Positions 8,281 to 16,571 of a DNA stretch of 64,000 nt are shown piece by piece (positions within the stretch are counted from its first letter, which is position 1; each line of letters starts with the position of its first letter). The notes below the pieces were generated by a model, which saw nothing but the letters and a program-made list of their open reading frames with translations, searched no databases and was not told the DNA's origin. Made by a program: the position numbers and the translations under genes. This stretch comes from Paenibacillus montanisoli (GTDB lineage Bacteria > Bacillota > Bacilli > Paenibacillales > Paenibacillaceae): NCBI RefSeq assembly GCF_003268025.1, contig NZ_QLUW01000001.1:1860001-1924000 (forward strand). Reading direction: 5' to 3'.

Positions 8281-9105
8281 GTGAATCCATCTTGTTTGAA
8301 GTACGCCTTGACTGAGGAAGAGAGAAGGACGTTCAATGAAACCGGATATTTGATCGTGGAGAATGCGTTGTCCCCCGAGCAAGTCAGGATGCTGACGGCG
8401 GAATGCGACCGAGTACACCAGCAAAAGATCAGAGAAGGATATGACCCGAAAACGGTGCTGACTCATAAAAATTTTGTTCCCGACTCCGATTTATTTCTTG
8501 ATATGGTCGACTATGAGAAGATTTTGCCGAAAGTTTGGGGCGTTCTAGGCTGGAACATTTACTTATATCACGCCAGTATGATGTTGACGCCTCCGACTGG
8601 ACTGGAAAAGAAAGAGTACACGTTCAGCTGGCATCAGGATAGCGGACAGGTGAATCATGAACCGGAATTTCACCCGCGGCCGCGTTTATCGCTTAAGGTG
8701 GCTTACTTCTTGTCCGATGCCTCGGAACCGGACCGTGGAAATTTATGGCTTATTCCCGGAAGCCACTTATATGAAAACTTGGAGTTACCAGAGAAAGGCC
8801 AACCCGAAGGAGCGATCCCGGTTTGCGTTAAGCCGGGTACGGCAGTCTTGTTTGATAGACGGATATGGCATGCAGGAACCATGAACTGGTCGGACATCAC
8901 GCGCAAAGTACTTTTTTACGGTTATGGATATCGTTGGATTCGCACGCGGGAAGAAACCACAGTAGAGCAATTATGGGATAAATGCGATCCGATTCGCCGG
9001 CAACTGCTCAGTGCGGCTGTGAACTGCGACGGATATTATACTCCGACTGACGAAGACGTCCCATTGCGAACGTGGCTGAAAGAACATCAACCGAAGATGG
9101 CTTAA
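8281..9105 (+). CDS. PhyH-family Fe(II)/2-oxoglutarate dioxygenase (copy 3)
   Basis: Complete, 274 aa from GTG 8281 (GGAGGGG at 8269-8275; TTG 8278 is an alternative). Iron ligands WHQD (His118, Asp120) and His197 in IWHAGT; Arg208 in DITRKV binds the co-substrate. The C-terminus carries an extra helical tail of about 60 residues relative to copy 2. Last gene of the block that begins at 4750; the acid-sugar dehydratase-like gene starts 90 bp later. Confidence 0.88.
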   Translation: MNPSCLKYALTEEERRTFNETGYLIVENALSPEQVRMLTAECDRVHQQKIREGYDPKTVLTHKNFVPDSDLFLDMVDYEKILPKVWGVLGWNIYLYHASMMLTPPTGLEKKEYTFSWHQDSGQVNHEPEFHPRPRLSLKVAYFLSDASEPDRGNLWLIPGSHLYENLELPEKGQPEGAIPVCVKPGTAVLFDRRIWHAGTMNWSDITRKVLFYGYGYRWIRTREETTVEQLWDKCDPIRRQLLSAAVNCDGYYTPTDEDVPLRTWLKEHQPKMA

Positions 9106-9195
9106 TCAATGACTTGAGTGATCCGGTGAATATCTGGGCAACTACGGTGTAACATGAAGCATGTTCACCCAAATGAGACAAAGAGGGAGATAGGT

Positions 9196-10419
9196 ATGAA
9201 AATCACAGACATTAAGAGCGCGGTTATAGGCGAACAGATCGTATTGAGAGTATGCACGGACAAGGGTATTGACGGCTTTAGCGAGATGGAGAAAAAGGAT
9301 TATATAATACCTTTGATTCCGTTTTTTGCAGATGTAATTAAGGATTGCGATCCGACGAACGTGGCTTCCGTCGTTCGTCGTATGCGCCGTCTTGGTGGTT
9401 TTAAACCTTGGGGTAAAATCATGAGCGCGATTGAAATGGCAGTATGGGATATCGCAGGCAAAGAAGCCGGCCTTCCTGTATACAAACTGCTAGGCGGTAA
9501 GGTGCGCGACAAAGTTCGGATATATAACGGAGGCGTTGTCAATCCAAATCCACCGCACCCAATCGCTGATACGCCGGAAAAAGTCGGCGAGAATATTCTT
9601 GCACTGAGCGAAATGCCTGAAGGCTTGACAATTGTGAAAATGGGAATTGGATTTCATGGCCACTTCCACGAGAAGAATTTCGACTTAACCGATTATACAT
9701 ATAACGCATATCCCGATCCAAATGACAAATTAACTCCTTTCAAAATCGGTGGATTGCTTACTGAAAAAGGACTCGATTTGTATGTTGACTACATTTCTAA
9801 AGTCAAAAGCGTCATAAAGGATCGAGTAGGGCTTGCACTTGACTGTGGTCCCGGTATGACAGCTATCGATGCATTAAGGTTGGCCAAGGCTGTCGAGCCG
9901 CTCAACGTTCTGTGGTTGGAAGACACCATCGCTGGAGATTTCACACCATACACGCTTGCACATATTTATCGCGATATCACAATGCAAACGACGACTCCGA
10001 TTCACACGGGGGAACAACTTTACCTGCGTGAAAATTGCCGCGAGCTTATTGAGACGCGCGCGATCAACGTAATCGGTCCTGACCCGGCGGATGTTGGCGG
10101 AATCGCGGAATTAAAATGGATTGCTGAATACGCTGATCTGCATGGAATTATGATGGCTCCGCATGGTGGTGGTGACGGAATATTTGGTATGGCGGCGTTG
10201 ACGCACGTATGTTCAACCATGCCCGATAATTACATCGCCTACGAATTCCCACCAGGCAGACCAAGCTGGTACTACGATATCGTCGAAGGGTTACCAGATC
10301 AATTCCTTAGGGACGGACATGTACAAGTTTGGGATAAACCCGGCCTTGGCGTTGAATTTAATATAAACAAAGCGTCGAAATATCTCGATCCGGAAGATAG
10401 AAACTTCTTCTTGAAATAA
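9196..10419 (+). CDS. Enolase-superfamily (mandelate racemase/acid-sugar dehydratase-like) enzyme 1
   Basis: Enolase-superfamily protein, 407 aa. It has the three metal ligands Asp216 (LALDCGPG), Glu242 (LWLEDT) and Glu273 (HTGEQ), Asp296 and the general-base His323 in APHGGGDG, an arrangement like the mannonate/gluconate/galactonate dehydratases. An insert around 155-185 rich in His, Tyr and Pro would cap the active site. ATG 9196 has AGAGGGAGA upstream; ATG 9154 has no ribosome site. Predicted chemistry is dehydration of a sugar acid to a 2-keto-3-deoxy acid. A close paralogue follows at 10728. Confidence 0.86.
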   Translation: MKITDIKSAVIGEQIVLRVCTDKGIDGFSEMEKKDYIIPLIPFFADVIKDCDPTNVASVVRRMRRLGGFKPWGKIMSAIEMAVWDIAGKEAGLPVYKLLGGKVRDKVRIYNGGVVNPNPPHPIADTPEKVGENILALSEMPEGLTIVKMGIGFHGHFHEKNFDLTDYTYNAYPDPNDKLTPFKIGGLLTEKGLDLYVDYISKVKSVIKDRVGLALDCGPGMTAIDALRLAKAVEPLNVLWLEDTIAGDFTPYTLAHIYRDITMQTTTPIHTGEQLYLRENCRELIETRAINVIGPDPADVGGIAELKWIAEYADLHGIMMAPHGGGDGIFGMAALTHVCSTMPDNYIAYEFPPGRPSWYYDIVEGLPDQFLRDGHVQVWDKPGLGVEFNINKASKYLDPEDRNFFLK

Positions 10420-10486
10420 CCAATAGCCGCAATATGAGCCGGGGCTTAGGAAACGAATATCTTAAAAAGCTCTAACGAAAAAACTG

Positions 10487-10515
10487 TTGACACCAAATTT
10501 TACGTACTATATAAT
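10487..10515 (+). promoter_or_regulatory. Perfect sigma-A promoter, module copy B
   Basis: TTGACA 10487-10492, 17-nt spacer, TATAAT 10510-10515, inside a block nearly the same as that at 4160-4270. It drives the second enolase-superfamily gene through a leader of about 200 nt in which I see no riboswitch or terminator. Confidence 0.85.
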
Positions 10516-10535
10516 TCATCTCAAGATCATTAATT

Positions 10536-10555
10536 AATACTTTTATAAAAGTATT
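10536..10555. promoter_or_regulatory. Perfect 20-bp palindrome (operator candidate), module copy B
   Basis: AATACTTTTATAAAAGTATT is perfectly self-complementary and lies 20 nt after the -10 box, at the same place as the nearly identical site in copy A. This is the expected position for a repressor that blocks elongation. Confidence 0.5.
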
Positions 10556-10727
10556 TATATTTATGTTCGTTAGTAGAATCAACCGAAAAGGTACATACAA
10601 AATAGCATACGGGAAGTGTAACGGAAGAATTCATGATTTGGCGCTGATCTACAAATGCGACAACAATTTGAAAGCGGTTACGAATAATTTCTTTGTAAAG
10701 ATAGCTCATCAAATAGGGGGATATCTA

Positions 10728-11948
10728 ATGAAGATCATAGACGTTAAGAGTGCAATTATTGGTACCAATATCGTAGTAAGAGTAGTCACTGACAAAGGTA
10801 TTGATGGCTATGGCGCGGTTGAGTATGGCAAAGATTATGTACAGCCATTGATTCCGTTTTTTGCAGAAGTAATTAAGGGCTGCGATCCTACGAACGTGGC
10901 TTCCGTCGTGCGTCGTATGCGCCGCCTCGGCGGTTTTAAACCTTGGGGCAAAATCATGAGTGCCATCGAAATGGCGGTATGGGATATAGCGGGCAAAGAT
11001 GCCGGCCTCCCTGTATACAAACTTCTTGGCGGTAAGGTTCGCGACAAAGTGCGGGTCTATAACACAAACTATGTCAATCCAAATCGACCTCACCTAATCG
11101 CCGATACGCCGGAAAAAGTCGGCGAAAATATCCTTGCGCTTAACGAACTGCCAGAAGGCTTTACAATTGCGAAAATGGGAGTCGGGTTTCACGGCCACTT
11201 CCACGAGAATATCAGCTTAACCGATTACACCTATAACGCATATCCCGATCCAAACGACAGATCTCCTTATAAGATAGGTGGACTGCTTACTGAAAAAGGA
11301 CTCCATTCGTGTATCGACAGAATTGCAAGAGTCAAAGACGTCATAAAAGATAGAGTAGGGCTTGCAGTTGACTGTGGCCCCGGTATGACATCTATCGATG
11401 CGTTAAGGCTGGCCAAGGCTGTCGAGCCGCTGAACCTTTTGTGGTTGGAAGACACCATCGCTGGAGATTTCACCCCCTACACGCTTGCGCATATTTATCG
11501 CGATATCACAATGAATACGACGACTCCTATACATACGGGGGAACAACTTTACCTGCGTGAAAATTGCCGCGAGCTTATTGAAACGCATGCGATCAACGTA
11601 ATCGGACCTGACCCGGCGGATGTTGGCGGAATCGCGGAATTGAAATGGATTGCTGAATACGCTGATCTGCATGGAATTATGATGGCTCCGCATGGTGTAG
11701 CCGACGGACTCTTTGGTATTGCGGCGTTGACGCACGTATGTTCAACCATGCCGGATAATTACATCGCCTTCGAATTTGGTTCTTGCATGCCCGAATGGTG
11801 GTATGATATCGTCGATGGGCTGCCGGATCAATTAATTAGGGGCGGACATATAACAGTTTGGGATAAACCTGGCCTAGGCGTTGAATTTAACATCAACAAA
11901 GCGTCGAAATATCTCCGTGAGGAAGATAAAACCTTCTTCTTGTCGTGA
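10728..11948 (+). CDS. Enolase-superfamily (mandelate racemase/acid-sugar dehydratase-like) enzyme 2
   Basis: Tandem paralogue of the gene at 9196, 406 aa, identical over most of its length and sharing the metal ligands (AVDCGPG, LWLEDT, HTGEQ) and the His of APHGVADG. Differences concentrate in the N-terminal capping segment, around the catalytic His (GVADG versus GGGDG) and in the last 60 residues (GSCMPEWWYD versus PPGRPSWYYD), which suggests divergence in substrate range. Start ATG 10728 has ATAGGGGGA upstream; the open frame runs on to an upstream ATG at 10563, which lacks a ribosome site. It has its own promoter, unlike the first copy. Confidence 0.86.
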   Translation: MKIIDVKSAIIGTNIVVRVVTDKGIDGYGAVEYGKDYVQPLIPFFAEVIKGCDPTNVASVVRRMRRLGGFKPWGKIMSAIEMAVWDIAGKDAGLPVYKLLGGKVRDKVRVYNTNYVNPNRPHLIADTPEKVGENILALNELPEGFTIAKMGVGFHGHFHENISLTDYTYNAYPDPNDRSPYKIGGLLTEKGLHSCIDRIARVKDVIKDRVGLAVDCGPGMTSIDALRLAKAVEPLNLLWLEDTIAGDFTPYTLAHIYRDITMNTTTPIHTGEQLYLRENCRELIETHAINVIGPDPADVGGIAELKWIAEYADLHGIMMAPHGVADGLFGIAALTHVCSTMPDNYIAFEFGSCMPEWWYDIVDGLPDQLIRGGHITVWDKPGLGVEFNINKASKYLREEDKTFFLS

Positions 11949-11985
11949 CCAATAACCGCAATTTGACGGGAATCATAGTTGATTA

Positions 11986-12046
11986 AAGGCAGTTGCCAGT
12001 CTAGGAATTTATGATCTTATTCCAGACCGCAACTGCTTTTTTTTAC
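11986..12046 (+). terminator. Strong Rho-independent terminator
   Basis: A long stem (GCAGTTGC, then GTCT and GGAAT, pairing with ATTCC, AGAC and GCAACTGC) followed by eight T. It ends the enolase transcript. Confidence 0.9.
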
Positions 12047-12084
12047 GAGCTACAGGTAAAATCATTTAAAGGAGGAGACCATTG

Positions 12085-12924
12085 GTGAAAGTAGCAGTAA
12101 CAGGTGCAAACGGCAGAGTAGGCAAGAAAGTCGTACAGGAGTTGCTTGAGCATCAACATGAGGTGAGAGCAATAGATTTGCATTCGTGGGAAGGGGATGT
12201 CCTGATAGAGCATAGGATTGCAGATATTACGAATTTTAAACAAATTATGCAGGCAATTAACGGTTGTGATGCGGTTATTCATCTTGCTGCAATTCCTGGG
12301 CCCAGAGATGATCAGGATGGCGAGGTGTTTCAAAATAATGTAATGGGTGTCTATAACGTAGCCTTGGCCTGCGGTTTATCAGGCATTCATCGGCTGGCGA
12401 TCGCTTCGAGTGATTGTGCATTGGGCTTTGCCATGGCTCACCAAAAGATTAACCCGGTTTATTTGCCTTTTGATGAGAATCACCCGGCAGCACCGGATGA
12501 CGGATATGGTTTATCTAAACTGGTAGGAGAACAGGTAGCTAAGGGCATCGCTAAACGTTTTGGTATGTCGATCGCTTCCTTACGCATAAGTGCAGCTATA
12601 AAGCCCGAAGAGTATTTAAGTGATTCTTTTATTGAACATACGACCTCATTGAAACCAAGTGGTAATTTCTGGTCCTATACTGACATTCGAGATTGTGCGC
12701 GCGCATTCCGTCTTGCCATCGAAGCCGATTTACAGGGACATGAGGTATTCCATATCATGGCGAAATATAGTTCATCAGCGATCCCATCACAGCAGTTGAT
12801 CGATCTGTATTATCCGAATATCCCGCTCAATAAGCAATATACCGCAAATGAGAGTTTTCATGATTGCTCCAAAGCGGAAAAAATCCTTGGATTTGTGCCA
12901 AAGTATCGTTGGGATGTAGATTAA
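12085..12924 (+). CDS. NAD-dependent epimerase/dehydratase (extended SDR)
   Basis: Extended short-chain dehydrogenase with the TGANGRVG nucleotide-binding loop at residues 7-14, CDAVIHLAA strand, and the catalytic Tyr-Lys in DDGYGLSKLVGE (YxxxK). 279 aa from GTG 12085, with AAAGGAGGAG at 12068-12077. This branch resembles uronate dehydrogenase-like and sugar epimerase proteins. The gene follows a terminator and precedes a Gfo gene. A frameshifted C-terminal copy of its 3' end lies at 62.2 kb. Confidence 0.85.
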   Translation: MKVAVTGANGRVGKKVVQELLEHQHEVRAIDLHSWEGDVLIEHRIADITNFKQIMQAINGCDAVIHLAAIPGPRDDQDGEVFQNNVMGVYNVALACGLSGIHRLAIASSDCALGFAMAHQKINPVYLPFDENHPAAPDDGYGLSKLVGEQVAKGIAKRFGMSIASLRISAAIKPEEYLSDSFIEHTTSLKPSGNFWSYTDIRDCARAFRLAIEADLQGHEVFHIMAKYSSSAIPSQQLIDLYYPNIPLNKQYTANESFHDCSKAEKILGFVPKYRWDVD

Positions 12925-13084
12925 TAAAGTCTATTACAATATCTAAATGCCACGGAGAATTTTTTTTAAACACTATATTAATTCCTTTAATAAAGAAATT
13001 ATTCGGAACATGAATACGGAAGTGATCTACAGAAGCGGGGCGCATTATCGGCAGGCTGATAAAGAGGGAGATTAATGAAAGGAG

Positions 13085-14140
13085 ATGATCGGACTGAGGA
13101 AAATTCGGATAGGCGTAATAGGCGGGGGAGGATTCTCACGAGCCTCGCATATCGTCAACTATAAAAAACTTAACGACAAGGTTGAACTGGTTGCGCTCGC
13201 AGACGTAAACGAGCAAATTGTGAAACAAAATCTAGACGAATTCGGGTTTCAATACGGTTTCACTGATTATGCCGAAATGCTGGCCGATGTAGAACTGGAT
13301 GCGGTTAGCGTATGCACACCGAACAAGTTTCATGCTCCGGCGACGATTGCTGCATTAAATGCCGGCTGCCATGTGCTTTGCGTCAAGCCGCCAGCAATGA
13401 CCGGTGCAGAAGCGATTGCAATGAAAGAAGCGGCGGATAAGGCCGGAAAAATTTTAACTTATGGTTTTAATTTTAGACATACGAACGAGGCGCAAATTTT
13501 AAAGCGTTTTGTCGATGCCGGCGAACTGGGGCGCATTTACACCGGTCGCGTTTCCGCTCTTCGCAGAAGCGGGATTGCAAGCTGGGGTGCATTTACGAAT
13601 AAAGAACTGCAAGGCGGAGGACCGCTCATCGATATCGGTGTGCATATGCTCGACCTCGCGCTGTATTTGATGGGCTACCCGAAACCGAAGACAATAATGG
13701 GCGTGACTTACCAAGAACTCGGCAATCGTCCGTTGACGCCGACTTGGGGAGGAAGATGGGACTATAAAAATATTTCCATCGAAGACATGGCGACGGCGAT
13801 GATTATATTCGAGAATGGTGCGTCGCTTCAGCTGGAAACGAGTTTTATTGGACATATGAAAGAACTTGATGTCATGAACATAACATTGCACGGTACCGAA
13901 GGGGGCTGCAACTTCTCGCCGCTTTCCATCTTTCAGGACAAGCATGGAACTTTGATTGATATTACTCCAGCTTACATACCGGATTCAAATGCCGGCAAAT
14001 CAGAAATCGAAACGTTTGTCAATGCCGTCTCCGGACAAGGTGAATTGATATGCACCGCTGATGAAGGCATTAAGGTGCAGCAAATTATCGAAGGCATATA
14101 CCGCTCCGCCGAAACAGGAGAAACTGTGCATTTTCAATAA
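13085..14140 (+). CDS. Gfo/Idh/MocA family oxidoreductase
   Basis: Rossmann motif GVIGGGGFS near the N-terminus, CTPNKFHAP, the EKP-equivalent CVKPPAM (Lys kept, Glu replaced by Val), and GGPLIDIGVHMLDLAL with the conserved Asp/His pair. 351 aa from ATG 13085, but AAAGGAG (13079-13085) overlaps that ATG; an in-frame CTG at 13094 sits 9 nt beyond it and would give the typical start MRKIRIGVIG, so the true start may be CTG. Between 12925 and 13084 an open frame ending at TAA just upstream may be the tail of a lost gene. Confidence 0.87.
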   Translation: MIGLRKIRIGVIGGGGFSRASHIVNYKKLNDKVELVALADVNEQIVKQNLDEFGFQYGFTDYAEMLADVELDAVSVCTPNKFHAPATIAALNAGCHVLCVKPPAMTGAEAIAMKEAADKAGKILTYGFNFRHTNEAQILKRFVDAGELGRIYTGRVSALRRSGIASWGAFTNKELQGGGPLIDIGVHMLDLALYLMGYPKPKTIMGVTYQELGNRPLTPTWGGRWDYKNISIEDMATAMIIFENGASLQLETSFIGHMKELDVMNITLHGTEGGCNFSPLSIFQDKHGTLIDITPAYIPDSNAGKSEIETFVNAVSGQGELICTADEGIKVQQIIEGIYRSAETGETVHFQ

Positions 14141-14259
14141 TATCTCGACCACGGTATAACCCATACATCTTGGATTGCGGAAAAGCGAAAGGTCGATGCA
14201 TCATTCGTTCTATTCATCTATACACAAACGAAACTAATTAATGATATCTAAAGTAATCA

Positions 14260-14275
14260 TTTTGTATATACAAAA
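14260..14275. promoter_or_regulatory. 16-bp perfect palindrome upstream of the ABC operon
   Basis: TTTTGTATATACAAAA, perfectly symmetric, upstream of the transporter operon. Candidate regulator-binding site. Confidence 0.4.
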
Positions 14276-14281
14276 GAAATA

Positions 14282-14305
14282 ATCATATGATGATCATCAT
14301 ATGAT
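14282..14305. promoter_or_regulatory. 24-bp perfect palindrome upstream of the ABC operon
   Basis: Positions 14282-14305 read as a perfect inverted repeat with half-site ATCATATGATGA. It ends 15 nt before TATAAT (14321-14326), and the matching -35 region (14298-14303, CATATG) is poor and lies within the palindrome. That arrangement suits an activator or a repressor covering the -35 box. Confidence 0.5.
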
Positions 14306-14366
14306 CATAATACGATCATATATAATCATAGAGTCAATCAGAAAAGTTTTATAACGTAGTTTGCTG

Positions 14367-14380
14367 TGAAAACGCTAACA
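14367..14380 (+). promoter_or_regulatory. cre site (CcpA catabolite control)
   Basis: TGAAAACGCTAACA matches the cre consensus TGWAANCGNTNWCA at every position. A second near-match, TGAAAGCGATTGCA (14463-14476), has one deviation. Both lie between the -10 candidate (14321) and the first transporter gene (14540), a position typical of CcpA repression by roadblock. Carbon-catabolite control of the importer follows from the known role of cre. Confidence 0.75.
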
Positions 14381-14539
14381 AATAAAGAGGCAGCATTTAG
14401 ACTTGGTGGAAGAAAAGGTGGTGTACCGTGGCCTTTCTCCTGATGACGCTCGTTCAAATGAATGAAAGCGATTGCAGTTAACTTTCTTAATGATTAAAAA
14501 AACACCTACATAGTGATAAAGAAAGGGGTATTTCAACTC

Positions 14540-15451
14540 ATGAATGTCACCAAATTTTCAAAGCAGTATGTGCTGCACTTATTTTTAATACCTGCGTTGG
14601 TACTCACTCTGTTGTTCAATTATGCGCCGATGTTTGGCAATGTCGTAGCGTTTATGGATTACAGCATGTTCGACGGCTGGATGGGGCTGGGCAGCCCGTG
14701 GGTCGGATTAGACAATTTCAAAACTTTCTTGAGTGAACAGTGGTTCTACGACCTGGCGCTTCGCACGTTGACGTACAGCATCTCCATTCTAATCTTCAGC
14801 TTTCCCGCTTCGCTGATTCTGGCGCTGCTGCTTAATGAATTGAGAAATCAATTGTTCAAGAAGATCGCCCAAACCGTCTCCTATATTCCGCATTTTGTGT
14901 CCTGGGTCACGGTAGCAGCCATGCTTTATATGTTTCTCAGCGTCGATATGAACGGACTCGTGAATAATATCAAAGTTGCGCTGTTTGGCGGGGAACGGCT
15001 TATCTTTATGCAGGATACGAAATTGTTTTTACCGCTGCTCATTGTAACGCAAGTATGGAAAGAGATGGGTTGGGGGTCAATCCTCTATTTGGCGGCCATT
15101 TCCGTGATCGATCCTCATTTGTACGAAGCAGCCGCGATCGACGGTGCGGGACGCTGGCGGCAGATGATTCACGTCACTCTTCCGGGGCTTGTACCGACAA
15201 CGGTTGTATTGATGATCTTTACTTTGGGCTCGTTGTTCGGCGGCAATTTCGATCAGATGTTCAATATGCAGAACATCGTTATTCAGGATCAAACGAATAT
15301 CATCTCCACCTACATCTATTATCAAGGTGTAAAAGGGGCACAGTTTTCCATTTCGACTGCGGTCGGTCTGTTTGGCGGAGTAATCAGCTTTATCCTGCTA
15401 ATGATAGGCAACTACGTAGGCAAAAAAATCAGCAATACGTCGATCGTATAA
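14540..15451 (+). CDS. ABC sugar transporter permease, LplB type
   Basis: Inner-membrane permease of the carbohydrate-uptake-1 class (LplB/YteP branch), 303 aa, about six membrane segments. The EAA loop that contacts the ATPase reads EAAAIDGAGRWRQ around residues 195-207. ATG 14540 with GAAAGGGG at 14521-14528. No ATPase gene is in the operon, as usual for this class, which shares an MsmX-type ATPase encoded elsewhere. Partner genes follow at 15472 and 16572. Confidence 0.9.
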   Translation: MNVTKFSKQYVLHLFLIPALVLTLLFNYAPMFGNVVAFMDYSMFDGWMGLGSPWVGLDNFKTFLSEQWFYDLALRTLTYSISILIFSFPASLILALLLNELRNQLFKKIAQTVSYIPHFVSWVTVAAMLYMFLSVDMNGLVNNIKVALFGGERLIFMQDTKLFLPLLIVTQVWKEMGWGSILYLAAISVIDPHLYEAAAIDGAGRWRQMIHVTLPGLVPTTVVLMIFTLGSLFGGNFDQMFNMQNIVIQDQTNIISTYIYYQGVKGAQFSISTAVGLFGGVISFILLMIGNYVGKKISNTSIV

Positions 15452-15471
15452 GTTAGGGGGAACAGATACAG

Positions 15472-16464
15472 ATGGCGAATGCAAGTACGAATACAAGAAC
15501 GAATGCAAGTGCGAATGCAAGTGCAGTAGATACAATGCCAGCCGTGCGGAAACGCCATAAAATCCGAGTTTCAACAGGTGAGCGAGTTTTCGATACGTTA
15601 AATATATTGTTCATGCTGGTGTTGATTGCTATAACCATATATCCATTCTGGTATATCATCGTCATGTCATTAAATGAGGGTAATGATGCGATGGCCGGAC
15701 CGATCTGGTTCTGGCCTCGGAAATTCACATTGATAAATTATGAGTATGCGTTGAATAATCCCTACTTAATTCAATCTTTTTTAGTAACGGTTGCCCGTGC
15801 GGTGCTAGGAGCACTCCTCTCGATTTCCGTTCTGCTGCTTGCCGCTTATGCGTTATCAAAACGGTATCTGAAATTCCGCAAGACCTATATCTTTCTCTTC
15901 ATGATTCCTTTATTCATCGGCGGCAATGTCGTTACCAATTATCTGGTCATTGCCAAATTCGGATTGTTGAATAACTTTCTCGTTTACATTTTACCGGGAG
16001 CGTTTAGTTTCTTCTTCATGATCATTATCCGCACCTTCATCGAACAACTGCCCGAAGGGATGGAAGAGTCGGCGATGATTGATGGAGCCGGGTACCTCAG
16101 GGTCTTTTACCACATTATTATTCCGCTGGCGAAGCCGATCCTGGCCGCTATGGCATTTTTCGTGATGGTGTCCGCCTGGCTGGATTTCTCGTCGAACCTG
16201 TTTTATATAACCAAGAAATCGTTGTATGTCATGCAGTACTGGCTATATCTTGTGACTCTCGGACAGAGCAACACCGATTTTATGGATGCAATGAAGGTAG
16301 GTGCGGCGATACAGAATGCAGCCCAAGGCGTTTCCGCCCAGCCGACGCCGCAAGTTCTGAAAATGTCTACGCTCGTTATTGTCACTTTGCCGCTCCTGTT
16401 CATATATCCGTTCTTCCAGAGATTTTTTATCAAAGGGATGCTCGTTGGTGCAATCAAGGCTTAA
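15472..16464 (+). CDS. ABC sugar transporter permease, LplC/YtcP type
   Basis: Second permease of the importer, 330 aa, with EAA motif EESAMIDGAGYLRVF around residues 200-214 and six predicted membrane segments. The first 20 residues are a low-complexity Asn/Ala/Ser/Thr stretch encoded by tandem GAATGCAAGTGC-like units, unusual for this family, probably slippage-derived and cytoplasmic. Ribosome site TTAGGGGG ends about 10 nt before the ATG. Confidence 0.9.
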   Translation: MANASTNTRTNASANASAVDTMPAVRKRHKIRVSTGERVFDTLNILFMLVLIAITIYPFWYIIVMSLNEGNDAMAGPIWFWPRKFTLINYEYALNNPYLIQSFLVTVARAVLGALLSISVLLLAAYALSKRYLKFRKTYIFLFMIPLFIGGNVVTNYLVIAKFGLLNNFLVYILPGAFSFFFMIIIRTFIEQLPEGMEESAMIDGAGYLRVFYHIIIPLAKPILAAMAFFVMVSAWLDFSSNLFYITKKSLYVMQYWLYLVTLGQSNTDFMDAMKVGAAIQNAAQGVSAQPTPQVLKMSTLVIVTLPLLFIYPFFQRFFIKGMLVGAIKA

Positions 16465-16571
16465 ACGGTTGAACCTCCTTCGAGACACCGGTTCTTTGTG
16501 GTTTGCTCACAGTGGGGCAGTGCACGGCAACACTGTGTCAAATAAAAAAATTAAGGGGTGTACATTCAGGT

